64,000 nt of DNA, taken from the NCBI RefSeq assembly GCF_016463975.1, contig NZ_JAEMNX010000001.1:1-64000 (forward strand), read 5' to 3'. The translations under genes and the position numbers were made by a program. This document shows, piece by piece, positions 15,728-24,335 of the stretch; within the stretch, counting starts at the first letter, position 1, and every line of letters begins with the position of its first letter. Under the pieces are notes generated by a model, which was given only the letters and a program-made list of their open reading frames with translations, had not been told where the DNA came from and made no database searches. Source of the DNA: Marinomonas transparens. GTDB taxonomy: Bacteria > Pseudomonadota > Gammaproteobacteria > Pseudomonadales > Marinomonadaceae.

Positions 15728-16663
15728 TCAAGGCACAAACTCCAAGACTCCATGACTGTTTTTTTGCAATGTTATCAATTCTTGACGAAGCAATAAGACA
15801 AAGTTTTGCGTCAAACTAGATCGACCTTTGTGGGCGGGGTAAATCAAATTATAACGATATTCTATTGGTCGTTCGAAACGCTTTAATACCAAACCCAACT
15901 TTTGATAGTGAAGAGCTGCAATAGGCTCCACAATCGACACTCCAGCACCTTGAAGAACCATGGCGCAAGCACTGTGTACAAGCTGGGTGTCCATGGTTTT
16001 TTTGACATGAACATTGGCACTTTCAAACACACTGTCTATTTTAGAACGGATACTTTGCTCTAGACCAAGGGAAATAAAGGATTCCCCAGCTAGATCTTCT
16101 GGGTAAATAACCGCTTTATCGACAAGTGCATGATTGGGAGGAAGGATACAGACCATTCGTACCTTAGCTAATAACTCGGATTCAATCGCGCCATCGGCAA
16201 CTGGAATGGCCGATACAATACCCACATCGTATTGCTGACTGGCCACTAAATCAGCGACCTGTTGAGTACTCCTAACCTGTAGTGAAAGAGAAACGCCCTG
16301 ATGCGCGTTATTAAAAAGGTGAATAACTTTCGGAACAAATTCAATAGAGACACTGGGCATACAAGCAATACGTAGAAAGCCCAAATGGCATTCTTTCAAA
16401 TCGTCAGCCGCTCTGGCCAGACGCTCTAATGAAACAAAAGAGCGCTCGACTTCAGCATAAAACACATGGGCTTCAGGTGTCGCAACCAATCTTTTTTTAT
16501 AGCGTTCAAACATGGTAACGCCGAGTTCTGTCTCGAAATCACTCAATAATCGGCTTACCGCTGGTTGGCTAATACACATCATCTCCGCCGCACCACTGGT
16601 GGTTCCATTTAACATGACAGCACGAAACGCTTCTATTTGACGATAAGTAAGACGGGCCAACAC
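15728..16663 (-). CDS. LysR-family transcriptional regulator
   Basis: 311 residues from GTG 16663, which has CTGGAG directly upstream; the longer TTG frame adds ten unsupported residues. An N-terminal winged HTH (YRQIEAFRAVMLNGTTSGAAEMMCISQPAVSRLL) and a periplasmic-binding-like effector domain are present. It is divergent from the TRAP transporter and HcnABC-like enzyme genes, which it probably activates with their substrate as ligand. A TTGAT-N3-ATCAA LysR box lies in the gap. Confidence 0.9.
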   Translation of the reverse strand: MLARLTYRQIEAFRAVMLNGTTSGAAEMMCISQPAVSRLLSDFETELGVTMFERYKKRLVATPEAHVFYAEVERSFVSLERLARAADDLKECHLGFLRIACMPSVSIEFVPKVIHLFNNAHQGVSLSLQVRSTQQVADLVASQQYDVGIVSAIPVADGAIESELLAKVRMVCILPPNHALVDKAVIYPEDLAGESFISLGLEQSIRSKIDSVFESANVHVKKTMDTQLVHSACAMVLQGAGVSIVEPIAALHYQKLGLVLKRFERPIEYRYNLIYPAHKGRSSLTQNFVLLLRQELITLQKNSHGVLEFVP

Positions 16664-16711
16664 TTTCTCCAGTTCATAACATAATATAATCAAGTCATGC
16701 TTATAAACGAT

Positions 16712-16724
16712 TTGATGCTATCAA
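16712..16724. promoter_or_regulatory. LysR-type box (T-N11-A dyad)
   Basis: TTGATGCTATCAA is a perfect dyad with the T-N11-A form of LysR operators, located between the LysR gene and the TRAP operon. Binding is inferred. Confidence 0.5.
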
Positions 16725-16799
16725 TTCAAGTGCGCATTATGGGTAGGTAACAAATTGATAACAACCTCATTAAAAAAATATGATAATCAAGAGGTCACA

Positions 16800-17330
16800 A
16801 TGGAACGAGTTTTTAAATACACACTTACCGCGCTGATTAGCCTTGTCGCGGTGAGTCAATTCATACAAGTCATTACCCGCTATGTGTTTCAAACCCCCGT
16901 CATGGGCTTAGAGGAAATGGCTCTTATCCCCACTATTTGGCTCTATATTTTAGGTAGTGTTAACGCCTCAAGAGAAGACACACAAATCCGCGCCAATGTG
17001 CTTGAAATCTTTCTTTCAACAGATAAAGCAAAGTTAGTTCTTCACCTTATTTCCGACCTCATAAGTATCGTTATTTCATCTTGGTTAACTTGGTGGGCTT
17101 GGCGCTACTTCGCCTATTCAATGCGCGTTTGGAAAGAAACCTCAACCCTCTATCTGCCAACTTTTGTCTATGAATCAGCGCTCTTTATCGGTTTAGCGCT
17201 AATGACCTTATTTACCATAAACCACCTTTATAGAAACTTCATGACGCTAATAAAAAATCATCCAAAACAAGACAATGACGTACTGACTAGTGAAACACTC
17301 ACCTCAACTGCAACTAAAAAAGGACAATAA
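16800..17330 (+). CDS. TRAP transporter small permease (DctQ)
   Basis: 176 residues from ATG 16800, which has AGAGGT upstream; the TTG 16755 start is unlikely. Four membrane helices are visible, with the DctQ pattern VITRYVFQTPVMGLEEMALIPTIWLYILG near the N-terminus. It associates with the DctM subunit in the inner membrane to form a sodium-driven uptake system. It is the first gene of the operon DctQ-DctM-DctP-oxidoreductase. DctQ and DctM are one base apart. Confidence 0.9.
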   Translation: MERVFKYTLTALISLVAVSQFIQVITRYVFQTPVMGLEEMALIPTIWLYILGSVNASREDTQIRANVLEIFLSTDKAKLVLHLISDLISIVISSWLTWWAWRYFAYSMRVWKETSTLYLPTFVYESALFIGLALMTLFTINHLYRNFMTLIKNHPKQDNDVLTSETLTSTATKKGQ

Positions 17331-17331
17331 A

Positions 17332-18630
17332 ATGATTGAAATAGCCTTGTTGTCCTTTGCGGTATTGGTCATTTTATTGTCTCTTGGTGTACCACTTCCT
17401 TACTGTTTTGGCGCTGGTTTAATGGTGATGACCCTCATAGGTGAATCAACCATGCGCGGGATGATGTTATGGGGCTTTAGTCAGCTGACCAACCCTATCC
17501 TGTTAGCCATCCCTCTATTTGTCTTTGCTGGTACCATTATGAGTGTCAGTGGAATCGCTGGCAGCTTGCTGAATTTCGTGAATATTTTTGTCGGTAGGAT
17601 TCGCGGTGGTCTCGGCGTCGTCGCGACCGTTTGTTGCGCCATCATAGGGGCAATTTCCGGCAGTGGCTTAACAGGTATAGCGGCCATTGGCCCTCTGTTA
17701 ATTCCTGAAATGGAAAGAAAAGGTTACCCAAGAGCTTATGCAACCGCTTTAATCGCCAACTCTTCGATTCTGGGGTTGCTGATCCCGCCGAGTGTCACCA
17801 TGATTGTATATGGCTGGGTCACGGACACGTCTATTCTAGCAAGTTTTTTGGCAACACTCGGGCCTGGTCTGCTCATCATGCTGAACTTCGCCATTGTCAA
17901 CTTGGTGATGGTACGCAAGTTCCCCTTAGTCATGGATGAGCCATTAAATACCTCGGAAATGTTCAAATTAGCCACTAAGCGATCAGTCCATGCGGGCCCT
18001 GCGTTATTGATGCCCGTTATTATCCTTGGCGGCATCTATGGTGGCATCATGACACCAACCGAAGCGGCCGCCATTGCTGTTATTTATGCGCTTCCGGTTG
18101 GCTTCTTTATCTATAAAGGTCTCACCCTAAAAAGCTTTTTTGACGCAGGTAAAGAATCGGCAACAGCTGTTGGTAGTATTTTAATCATGATTCTTTTCAG
18201 TCTCATGCTCAGTCAGATTTTTGTGATCGAAAATATCCCACAAGCCATTGTTGATTCTATTTTTCAAATTACCGACAACAAGATCGTTCTGTTGATCCTC
18301 ATCAACCTGTTCCTATTCCTCATAGGCATGGTGGTCAATGATATCACTGCCATTATTTTAACCGCCCCTTTGCTGCTCCCTCTGATGACTGCTTTGGAGA
18401 TCAGCCCAATACAGTTTGCCGCCATCATGGGCGTAAACACAGCCATGGGGGGGGTAACACCTCCCTACGCAAGCATTCTGTATTTAGGCGCTCGTATCGG
18501 CAAGGTGAAATTCACTGAGGTGGTTAGGCCCGCCATGACACTGTTGCTTTTTGGTTATGTTCCGGTGGTGATCCTAGTCTCTGTTTGGCCTGATTTATCA
18601 GAATACATACCAAGCGCCTTTGGTTACTAA
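17332..18630 (+). CDS. TRAP transporter large permease (DctM)
   Basis: 432 residues, about twelve membrane helices, the usual DctM size. Family motifs include SGSGLTGIAAIGPLLIPEM, the NSSILGLLIPPS segment and GIYGGIMTPTEAAAIAV. ATG 17332 has AAGGAC upstream; the longer frame runs back into DctQ. It forms the substrate channel for the solute delivered by the DctP protein encoded next. Confidence 0.93.
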   Translation: MIEIALLSFAVLVILLSLGVPLPYCFGAGLMVMTLIGESTMRGMMLWGFSQLTNPILLAIPLFVFAGTIMSVSGIAGSLLNFVNIFVGRIRGGLGVVATVCCAIIGAISGSGLTGIAAIGPLLIPEMERKGYPRAYATALIANSSILGLLIPPSVTMIVYGWVTDTSILASFLATLGPGLLIMLNFAIVNLVMVRKFPLVMDEPLNTSEMFKLATKRSVHAGPALLMPVIILGGIYGGIMTPTEAAAIAVIYALPVGFFIYKGLTLKSFFDAGKESATAVGSILIMILFSLMLSQIFVIENIPQAIVDSIFQITDNKIVLLILINLFLFLIGMVVNDITAIILTAPLLLPLMTALEISPIQFAAIMGVNTAMGGVTPPYASILYLGARIGKVKFTEVVRPAMTLLLFGYVPVVILVSVWPDLSEYIPSAFGY

Positions 18631-18706
18631 GAAAAAAGCAATAAAACAAGAAATAAAAACAACGTGAGAAACACTCACAACCACAATCACAATTGGAGAA
18701 ATGAAA

Positions 18707-19711
18707 ATGAACAAAAATGTATTAAAAAAATGGTCTCTGCTCACTTCGGTTTGCCTCGCCATTTCAGCCCCCTTGTATGCTACAACACTGAAGCTATCGC
18801 ACGTCCGTCCTGAAGGCGCGACCATAGATGTGGACGTTAGACACTTTGCGGACGACGTTGCAAAAGCAACGAACGAGAAAATAAAAGTTCGTATATACCC
18901 TGCTAGTGCTCTAGGAGATTACACCCTAGTACAAGAACGCGTGGGATTAGGTGCTGTTGATATGGCCGTTCAACCGCCAGCCTCTGCTGCTGATAAACGC
19001 TTCCAAGTCGTTTATATGCCTTACCTCGTAAAAAACTGGACCGATGCAAAAAAAGTATTCGCTCCTAATTCATCGCTTCGTAATACAGTAAGTGACCTTT
19101 ACGGAAAACAAGATATTAAAGTATTGGCCGGGTGGCCTGTTTATTTCGGTGGCATATCATTAAACAAACATATTAATAATGCAGCAGACCCTACCATTAA
19201 AAAAGGCGCTAAATTACGTGTTCCACCAGTAAAAGCATTCCAGCTCACCGCTGATAATATTGGTTTTATTGGCTCTCCTTTACCTTTTTCTGAAGCTTTC
19301 ACCGCCGTTCAAACTGGTGTTGTTGATGGCGTAATGGGGTCAGGTGCTGAGGGTTATTACGCATCATTCAGAGACGTAACCAAATCTTATCTTCCTATCA
19401 ACACCCATTTTGAGATGTGGTATTTGATTATCAACAAAGAAATCTTTGCTGACCTAAACAAAAAAGAGCAAGACGCTTTAATGACAGCTGCTGCAACATT
19501 TGAGGCAGCTCGATGGAAAACAGCAGAGACAGATCAGAAACGAAACGAGCAGTTACTGGTGAAAGCAGGTGCGACCATTGAACCTGTGACAGATCAAGAA
19601 ATAGAAGAAACAGCCAAGATTGTACGTGAAAAAGTATGGCCTGTAGTCATTAAAGACATAGGTACAGACTGGGCTAACTCTGTTTTAGACAAAGCTATCG
19701 GTGCCCACTAA
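18707..19711 (+). CDS. TRAP transporter substrate-binding protein (DctP)
   Basis: 334 residues with a Sec signal peptide (LLTSVCLAISAPLYA). The fold is the typical DctP type: LKLSHVRPEGATIDVDVRHFADDVAKAT, then KVRIYPASALGD and KLRVPPVKAFQLTADNIG. GGAG at 18695-18698 is eight bases from ATG 18707 and two from ATG 18701, so the former is preferred. It delivers the substrate to DctQM. The ligand is not deducible, but the linked amine-oxidising enzyme suggests an amino-acid-like, opine-like or betaine-like compound. Confidence 0.9.
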   Translation: MNKNVLKKWSLLTSVCLAISAPLYATTLKLSHVRPEGATIDVDVRHFADDVAKATNEKIKVRIYPASALGDYTLVQERVGLGAVDMAVQPPASAADKRFQVVYMPYLVKNWTDAKKVFAPNSSLRNTVSDLYGKQDIKVLAGWPVYFGGISLNKHINNAADPTIKKGAKLRVPPVKAFQLTADNIGFIGSPLPFSEAFTAVQTGVVDGVMGSGAEGYYASFRDVTKSYLPINTHFEMWYLIINKEIFADLNKKEQDALMTAAATFEAARWKTAETDQKRNEQLLVKAGATIEPVTDQEIEETAKIVREKVWPVVIKDIGTDWANSVLDKAIGAH

Positions 19712-19728
19712 CTGAGAGCCATTACATT

Positions 19729-19756
19729 AGGTGGTTCAATCTTTATCGAACCACCT
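19729..19756 (+). terminator. 9-bp hairpin between dctP and the oxidoreductase genes
   Basis: AGGTGGTTC and GAACCACCT surround a ten-base loop just after the dctP stop. No T-run follows. It is more likely a stabilising or partial-termination hairpin within the operon, which would raise binding-protein mRNA over the downstream genes. Confidence 0.5.
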
Positions 19757-19780
19757 TCCTACCTAAGGACAACTCCATTT

Positions 19781-20902
19781 ATGTATCTTTCTGAGAACCA
19801 ACAAAGCTCGAATATCTGCGTCATCGGCGGTGGCATTGTTGGGTTAGCAATTTCTCTCGGTCTATTGCGGCATGGTCACAAAGTTACCTTGCTAGACGAA
19901 AGTGATGATGCCTTTCGAGCTTCCCGTGGCAATTTCGGTCTCGTTTGGGTACAGGGAAAAGGTGACACACAACCTCAATACGCCAGTATTACACGTCAAT
20001 CTGCCAGCTTATGGAAACCTTTTGCAAGCCTTCTCCAAGAAGAAACGGGCATTGATATTCAACTAGAACAAAAGGGTGGACTTTATTTATGCCTGAGTGA
20101 ACAAGAACTTCAAGCACGCCAGACTATGCTGACAAAAATGAAACAGGCTGCGAACCATGACTACCCATTCTCAACCTTAGATTTACAACAAGTCAGAGAG
20201 TTTTTCCCCGAAGCAGGTCCAGAGGTTGTTGGAGCGACTTGGTGCCCAGAAGATGGACACTTAAACCCTCTTCTCTACTTACGCTCTATGACTGAATTGT
20301 TTCTGAAGCGCGGCGGTAAACTGGCTCACCAAGGTCGTGTAGTAAACATAACGAAACAATCTACAGACTTCATACTAACAACAGAAAAAAACACCACATT
20401 CCATTGCGAAAAAGTTGTACTTACAGCTGGGCTTGGTAATAAAACATTAGCCCCTATGGTAGGTCTAAATGCCCCAGTACAGCCTAACCGCGGACAAGTT
20501 TTGGTCAGTGAACGGGTAAAGCACTTTATTAATTATCCAACAGGGCATGTACGTCAAACCGGTGAAGGCAGCGTTCAGATAGGTGACTCAAAAGAAGACG
20601 TAGGCTTTAATCAGGGCACTACCCTAGAAGTGATGGCTCAGATTGCTTCAAGAGCTCGTAAAATGTTTCCTATTCTTAAAGATGTTCAACTCATCAGAGC
20701 ATGGGGAGCACTGAGAATAATGACACCTGATGGCTATCCTATTTACGAGCAATCTGAATCTCACCCGGGTGCTTACCTTGTGACCTGTCACAGCGGTGTC
20801 ACCCTAGGTGCCTTCCATGAAGGGCCCTTGGCAGATTGGATTTCTAACGACAAATTTAACCCTGCTTGGGAGGTGTTTCATGCCAACCGATTCTCGCTTT
20901 AA
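19781..20902 (+). CDS. FAD-dependent amine oxidoreductase, HcnC/DadA-like subunit
   Basis: 373 residues with an N-terminal dinucleotide fold (VIGGGIVGLAISLGL, Gly16-21) and a DAO/GlpD-type C-terminus (WGALRIMTPDGYPIYEQ, CHSGVTLGAFHEGPLADWI). In three-component enzymes of this type (hydrogen cyanide synthase HcnABC, opine oxidase Oox, D-hydroxyproline dehydrogenase) this subunit oxidises a C-N bond. The next two genes encode the matching small [2Fe-2S] and large FAD subunits; the small gene overlaps this one by 23 bases. The substrate is unknown. It is probably imported by the TRAP system just upstream. Confidence 0.85.
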   Translation: MYLSENQQSSNICVIGGGIVGLAISLGLLRHGHKVTLLDESDDAFRASRGNFGLVWVQGKGDTQPQYASITRQSASLWKPFASLLQEETGIDIQLEQKGGLYLCLSEQELQARQTMLTKMKQAANHDYPFSTLDLQQVREFFPEAGPEVVGATWCPEDGHLNPLLYLRSMTELFLKRGGKLAHQGRVVNITKQSTDFILTTEKNTTFHCEKVVLTAGLGNKTLAPMVGLNAPVQPNRGQVLVSERVKHFINYPTGHVRQTGEGSVQIGDSKEDVGFNQGTTLEVMAQIASRARKMFPILKDVQLIRAWGALRIMTPDGYPIYEQSESHPGAYLVTCHSGVTLGAFHEGPLADWISNDKFNPAWEVFHANRFSL

Positions 20903-21191
20903 TCGACAACCCATACGTGAGTCTGAGGCCATCCAAGTCTCCATCAATGGAAAAAAGGTCATGGTTCAGCCCAATGACAGTGTTGCCGCGGCCATTCTAT
21001 TATCGGGTGTCGATGTCAATAGAAAGACACCTGTCAGCGGTAAAAAGCGCGCACCCTATTGCATGATGGGGGTTTGCTTTGATTGCCTTGTACGAGTCAA
21101 TGGTGAAGAAAACATTCAAGGCTGTATGGTAAAAGTCGAAGCCAATATGGACATCCAAACACAAGATGGAACAAGGCAGGCAATAAAATGA
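20880..21191 (+). CDS. small [2Fe-2S] subunit, HcnA-like
   Basis: 103 residues from ATG 20880 (GGGAGG upstream). Four cysteines at 61, 66, 69 and 82 (YCMMGVCFDCLV, then QGCM) form the ferredoxin-type [2Fe-2S] site of HcnA and the small subunits of opine and hydroxyproline dehydrogenases. It passes electrons between the two flavoprotein subunits. It overlaps the preceding gene by 23 bases and the following gene by an ATGA, which points to coupled translation. Confidence 0.88.
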   Translation: MPTDSRFNRQPIRESEAIQVSINGKKVMVQPNDSVAAAILLSGVDVNRKTPVSGKKRAPYCMMGVCFDCLVRVNGEENIQGCMVKVEANMDIQTQDGTRQAIK

Positions 21192-22591
21192 CACCACAAA
21201 ATATCAAAGAAAAGAGCTACGACCTTATCATCATAGGTGCTGGCCCTGCGGGAATGAGTGCCGCCACAACAGCCGCAACAAAAGGTTTATCTGTTGCTAT
21301 ATTGGACGAACAAACGTCTCCTGGTGGGCAAATTTATCGAGCGATAAAATACTCACCGCTAAACAACCCCAAAATATTAGGCAAAGATTACTATACTGGC
21401 AAAGACCTACTCCAGCCATTCGAAAAGAGCCAAGTGTCTTACTTTTCTAACAGTGTAGTGTGGTCAATTGACGAAAAAAATCAGGTTGCTTTCAGCTACC
21501 ATGGTAAAAGCCAACTTTTTAGGGCTAAAAAAATCCTCATCGCCAGTGGCGCCATAGAGCGCCCTGTTCCTTTTCCTGGCTGGACCTTACCTGGAGTGAT
21601 GACCTGCGGTGCGGCACAAATACTTTTAAAAACCAGTGGTTTGACGCCCAAGACTCCATTAGTACTGGCTGGTAGTGGCCCTCTAATGCTGCTAATAGCA
21701 GTACAACTAATGAAAGCAGGCGTGACTATTTCAGCTATTTTAGACACCACACCAAAAGGTCAACTATGGCGAGCGTTACCACACTTTGCGAATGCTTTAA
21801 AAAACCTCCCTCTTTTATATAAAGGTATGGGACTGCTTTGGACACTAAAAAAATCCGGTATCCGTTTCATCAAACATGTAAAAGAACTGAAAGCCATCGA
21901 AGGCATTGATGGACAGCTAACAGGAGTTATCGCTTCCACTAAAAATGCCATGGTTCAGCTTGACTGCCAAAGCCTGCTTGTTCATCAAGGTGTTGTGCCT
22001 AATGTGCAATTAAGCCGAGCATTAGGCCTTGACCATAAATGGAATAACTTACAAGTGTGCTGGAAGCCAGTTGTCGATGCATGGGGAGAAAGCTCAAGAA
22101 AAGACATCTTTATCGCCGGTGACGGCAGCGGTATAGCAGGGGCTATCGCCGCCAAGTGGCAAGGTAAACTCAGTGCCTTAAAAATCGCTCAGCAAGTCAA
22201 AAACCTCGGCGACGGTGAAGTAGAAAGTGAAGTCAAGCAGGCCAACAAGTCCCTTAATAAACAACAGGCCATACGACCTTTTTTAGATCAGCTTTACCAG
22301 CCCGCCCAAACCTTCTTAACACCACCAGACGACACCATAGTGTGTCGTTGTGAAGAAGTCAGTGCTGGTGAAATTAGGCAAATAGCCAAGCAAGGCTGCA
22401 AAGGCCCGAACCAAGCCAAAGCTTTCTGCCGAGCTGGAATGGGACCTTGCCAAGGCCGTTTATGTGGCCTTACGGTCAGTAACCTTATTGCTCAGACCAA
22501 CCAAGTCTCTCAAGAGCAGGTCGGCTATTATCATATTCGCATGCCCATCAAGCCTCTCACCATCAATGAACTGGCCGACTTAAGCGACTAG
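21188..22591 (+). CDS. large FAD/NAD(P)-binding subunit, HcnB-like
   Basis: 467 residues. A Rossmann motif at 17-22 (GAGPAG), then GGQIYRAIKY and a second nucleotide site (AGSGPLMLLIAVQL) around 155-170. The C-terminal domain is cysteine-rich (VCRCEEVSAGEI, then FCRAGMGPCQGRLC), a BFD-like [2Fe-2S] cluster site typical of HcnB and opine oxidase subunit A. It completes a three-subunit dehydrogenase encoded in order C-A-B. Hydrogen cyanide formation from glycine is one possibility, but this architecture is shared with opine and D-hydroxyproline enzymes. Confidence 0.87.
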   Translation: MTPQNIKEKSYDLIIIGAGPAGMSAATTAATKGLSVAILDEQTSPGGQIYRAIKYSPLNNPKILGKDYYTGKDLLQPFEKSQVSYFSNSVVWSIDEKNQVAFSYHGKSQLFRAKKILIASGAIERPVPFPGWTLPGVMTCGAAQILLKTSGLTPKTPLVLAGSGPLMLLIAVQLMKAGVTISAILDTTPKGQLWRALPHFANALKNLPLLYKGMGLLWTLKKSGIRFIKHVKELKAIEGIDGQLTGVIASTKNAMVQLDCQSLLVHQGVVPNVQLSRALGLDHKWNNLQVCWKPVVDAWGESSRKDIFIAGDGSGIAGAIAAKWQGKLSALKIAQQVKNLGDGEVESEVKQANKSLNKQQAIRPFLDQLYQPAQTFLTPPDDTIVCRCEEVSAGEIRQIAKQGCKGPNQAKAFCRAGMGPCQGRLCGLTVSNLIAQTNQVSQEQVGYYHIRMPIKPLTINELADLSD

Positions 22592-22599
22592 TTTCGGAA

Positions 22600-22628
22600 A
22601 TACCGATCAGGCAAGGCTTGGTCGGTAT
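22600..22628 (+). terminator. hairpin between convergent HcnB-like and EAL genes
   Basis: ATACCGA pairs with TCGGTAT across a loop that holds its own CAAG/CTTG stem, followed by ACAGTTTTCCCTTT. It probably serves the upstream operon. Confidence 0.5.
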
Positions 22629-22656
22629 ACAGTTTTCCCTTTAAGGACTCACCCTA

Positions 22657-24096
22657 CTATAGAGGGATTTTCACTTGATAGACGGCAATTTGTTCGGCAC
22701 TCATAGGGCGGCCGTGATACCAGCCTTGCTGAAGATGGATCCCTAGACTACTGATTTTTTCGTTATCAAAGGCGGTTTCAACCCCTTCAGCAATACAGTC
22801 GATACCAAGCTCATTAGTTAACGCGATAATAGATTTTAGGATGGTGGTATTCTTACCCGTATCCACAATAAAAATCTTATCCGCTTTGACAATATCAAAG
22901 TCAAATTCAGAGATATAAGATAAACCAGAATACTCTATGCCGAAATCGTCAATCGCAAAGCGGTAGCCGTTATTCTTCAGTATGTTCATATGCTGTTTTA
23001 TAATGTTTTTCTGTAACATCAGGTCTTCATCTTCAACCACTTCAAATATCAAGCTATTGCGGATTAAGCCATCTAGGCCGAGCATTTTCTCGACAAAAGA
23101 ATCACTTTCCAGATGCAAACTCAAGATATTCACTTGGAAGCTATTTTGCTCTATGAAGTCTCGGTCGAAACTCATTTCAATCTGCTGGATTTGTAGCATG
23201 GTATGCTCGACACACAGATCTAGGCTTTTTATTTTATCAATACTGTCCTTGGCATTAACGCCATCTTTGCTTCTCAAAAATACTTCGATAGAAAACAATT
23301 TTTGCTTTCTCGTATCAATAATGGGCTGATACTCATTGTAATAATAATGACCTCTGATCTTCCGTCTCAACGTATTTTTTTCGATTCCCCTAACCCATTT
23401 TGGCGTCACCAGAAAAAAGCAGACAATGAATAACAATATGGTAGTGGGAATAAAATAAAGGTTATACACTTTGTTGGTATAAGCGGAGGGAGAAATCATA
23501 TAAGAAAGGTTTTCTATGACCTGTGAGTCACGGTACTTTGTGCCTGCCTGCTGACTTTGGGTGGAAACAACAATATCCGCACGATTCTCTACGAAAGCAT
23601 CAACACTGCTTTTTTTAATAATAATATTGTATTCAAAATTACCGGTTGTCTGCTTGATAACAAAAATAGGCTTTTCTAATGAATTGATCGTATGGGGGCC
23701 AGTGATTAAGAAGCCCTTATGAGGAATCGGTTGCCTAACCTCGACCCTTTCATTTTCACCCCATGAGTTGCATACAACAACACCATGGTCACCTTCTTTT
23801 TCAATCACTCCAAGTTCGATTGCACCGGGAATATTGAACAGCTGTTTACGCATATGCAATACCAGCTGCCGGTCACAACTTCCTGAATATTCTTTTGCTA
23901 TAGAGGCAATAAAAGAGGTGACTTCATCAAGATGCTTTTCTACTTTTGAAACATAGCTTTGTCTTATTTTTTCTTTAATCGCCGCGTCTCTGCTGTGTTG
24001 CCATGTTCTTTCAAGCAGACATAAAGAAACAGCTAAAATTACTACCAAAGAAAAATTAATAAGGATAGCAAGTAGCATCCTTGATTTTGGGGACAT
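22657..24096 (-). CDS. CSS-motif EAL-domain c-di-GMP phosphodiesterase
   Basis: 479 residues. Membrane helices at about 8-28 and 213-231 flank a periplasmic CSS-type sensor with cysteines at 74 and 109 (CNSW, a variant of CSS). A cytoplasmic EAL domain occupies about 250-479. In PdeC-type enzymes, oxidation of the periplasmic cysteine pair (DsbA/DsbB) controls activity. The EAL signature reads EVFLR at 271-275. The other catalytic positions are kept: Asn323, Glu352, Asp383-Asp384, Lys404, Glu437 and Gln457. It probably hydrolyses cyclic di-GMP. Stand-alone gene. Confidence 0.88.
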   Translation of the reverse strand: MSPKSRMLLAILINFSLVVILAVSLCLLERTWQHSRDAAIKEKIRQSYVSKVEKHLDEVTSFIASIAKEYSGSCDRQLVLHMRKQLFNIPGAIELGVIEKEGDHGVVVCNSWGENERVEVRQPIPHKGFLITGPHTINSLEKPIFVIKQTTGNFEYNIIIKKSSVDAFVENRADIVVSTQSQQAGTKYRDSQVIENLSYMISPSAYTNKVYNLYFIPTTILLFIVCFFLVTPKWVRGIEKNTLRRKIRGHYYYNEYQPIIDTRKQKLFSIEVFLRSKDGVNAKDSIDKIKSLDLCVEHTMLQIQQIEMSFDRDFIEQNSFQVNILSLHLESDSFVEKMLGLDGLIRNSLIFEVVEDEDLMLQKNIIKQHMNILKNNGYRFAIDDFGIEYSGLSYISEFDFDIVKADKIFIVDTGKNTTILKSIIALTNELGIDCIAEGVETAFDNEKISSLGIHLQQGWYHGRPMSAEQIAVYQVKIPL

Positions 24097-24335
24097 GAAA
24101 TATCCAATAATTCTTACTAATGAAGAGATGTATCTATAGCAATTAAATAACCACGATATAAGTAAAAATTGTAAACTTTAGTGAATAGAAACTGGCAAAT
24201 GACAAAAGAATCTTCAAAAAAATGCTTGCTGCATTTGGAAAATAAATTAAATAGCTGATATATAAGTCTTTTTTGAAAAATCTAGCTAGCACAATAAAAA
24301 TATCACAAAAAAACAAGATTACAATTTACAACATC

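Noticed and set aside
20880-22591. Naming the three-subunit enzyme hcnABC
   Set aside because: Subunit pattern is shared by opine and D-hydroxyproline dehydrogenases, and gene order differs from known hcn operons; no basis to claim cyanide production.
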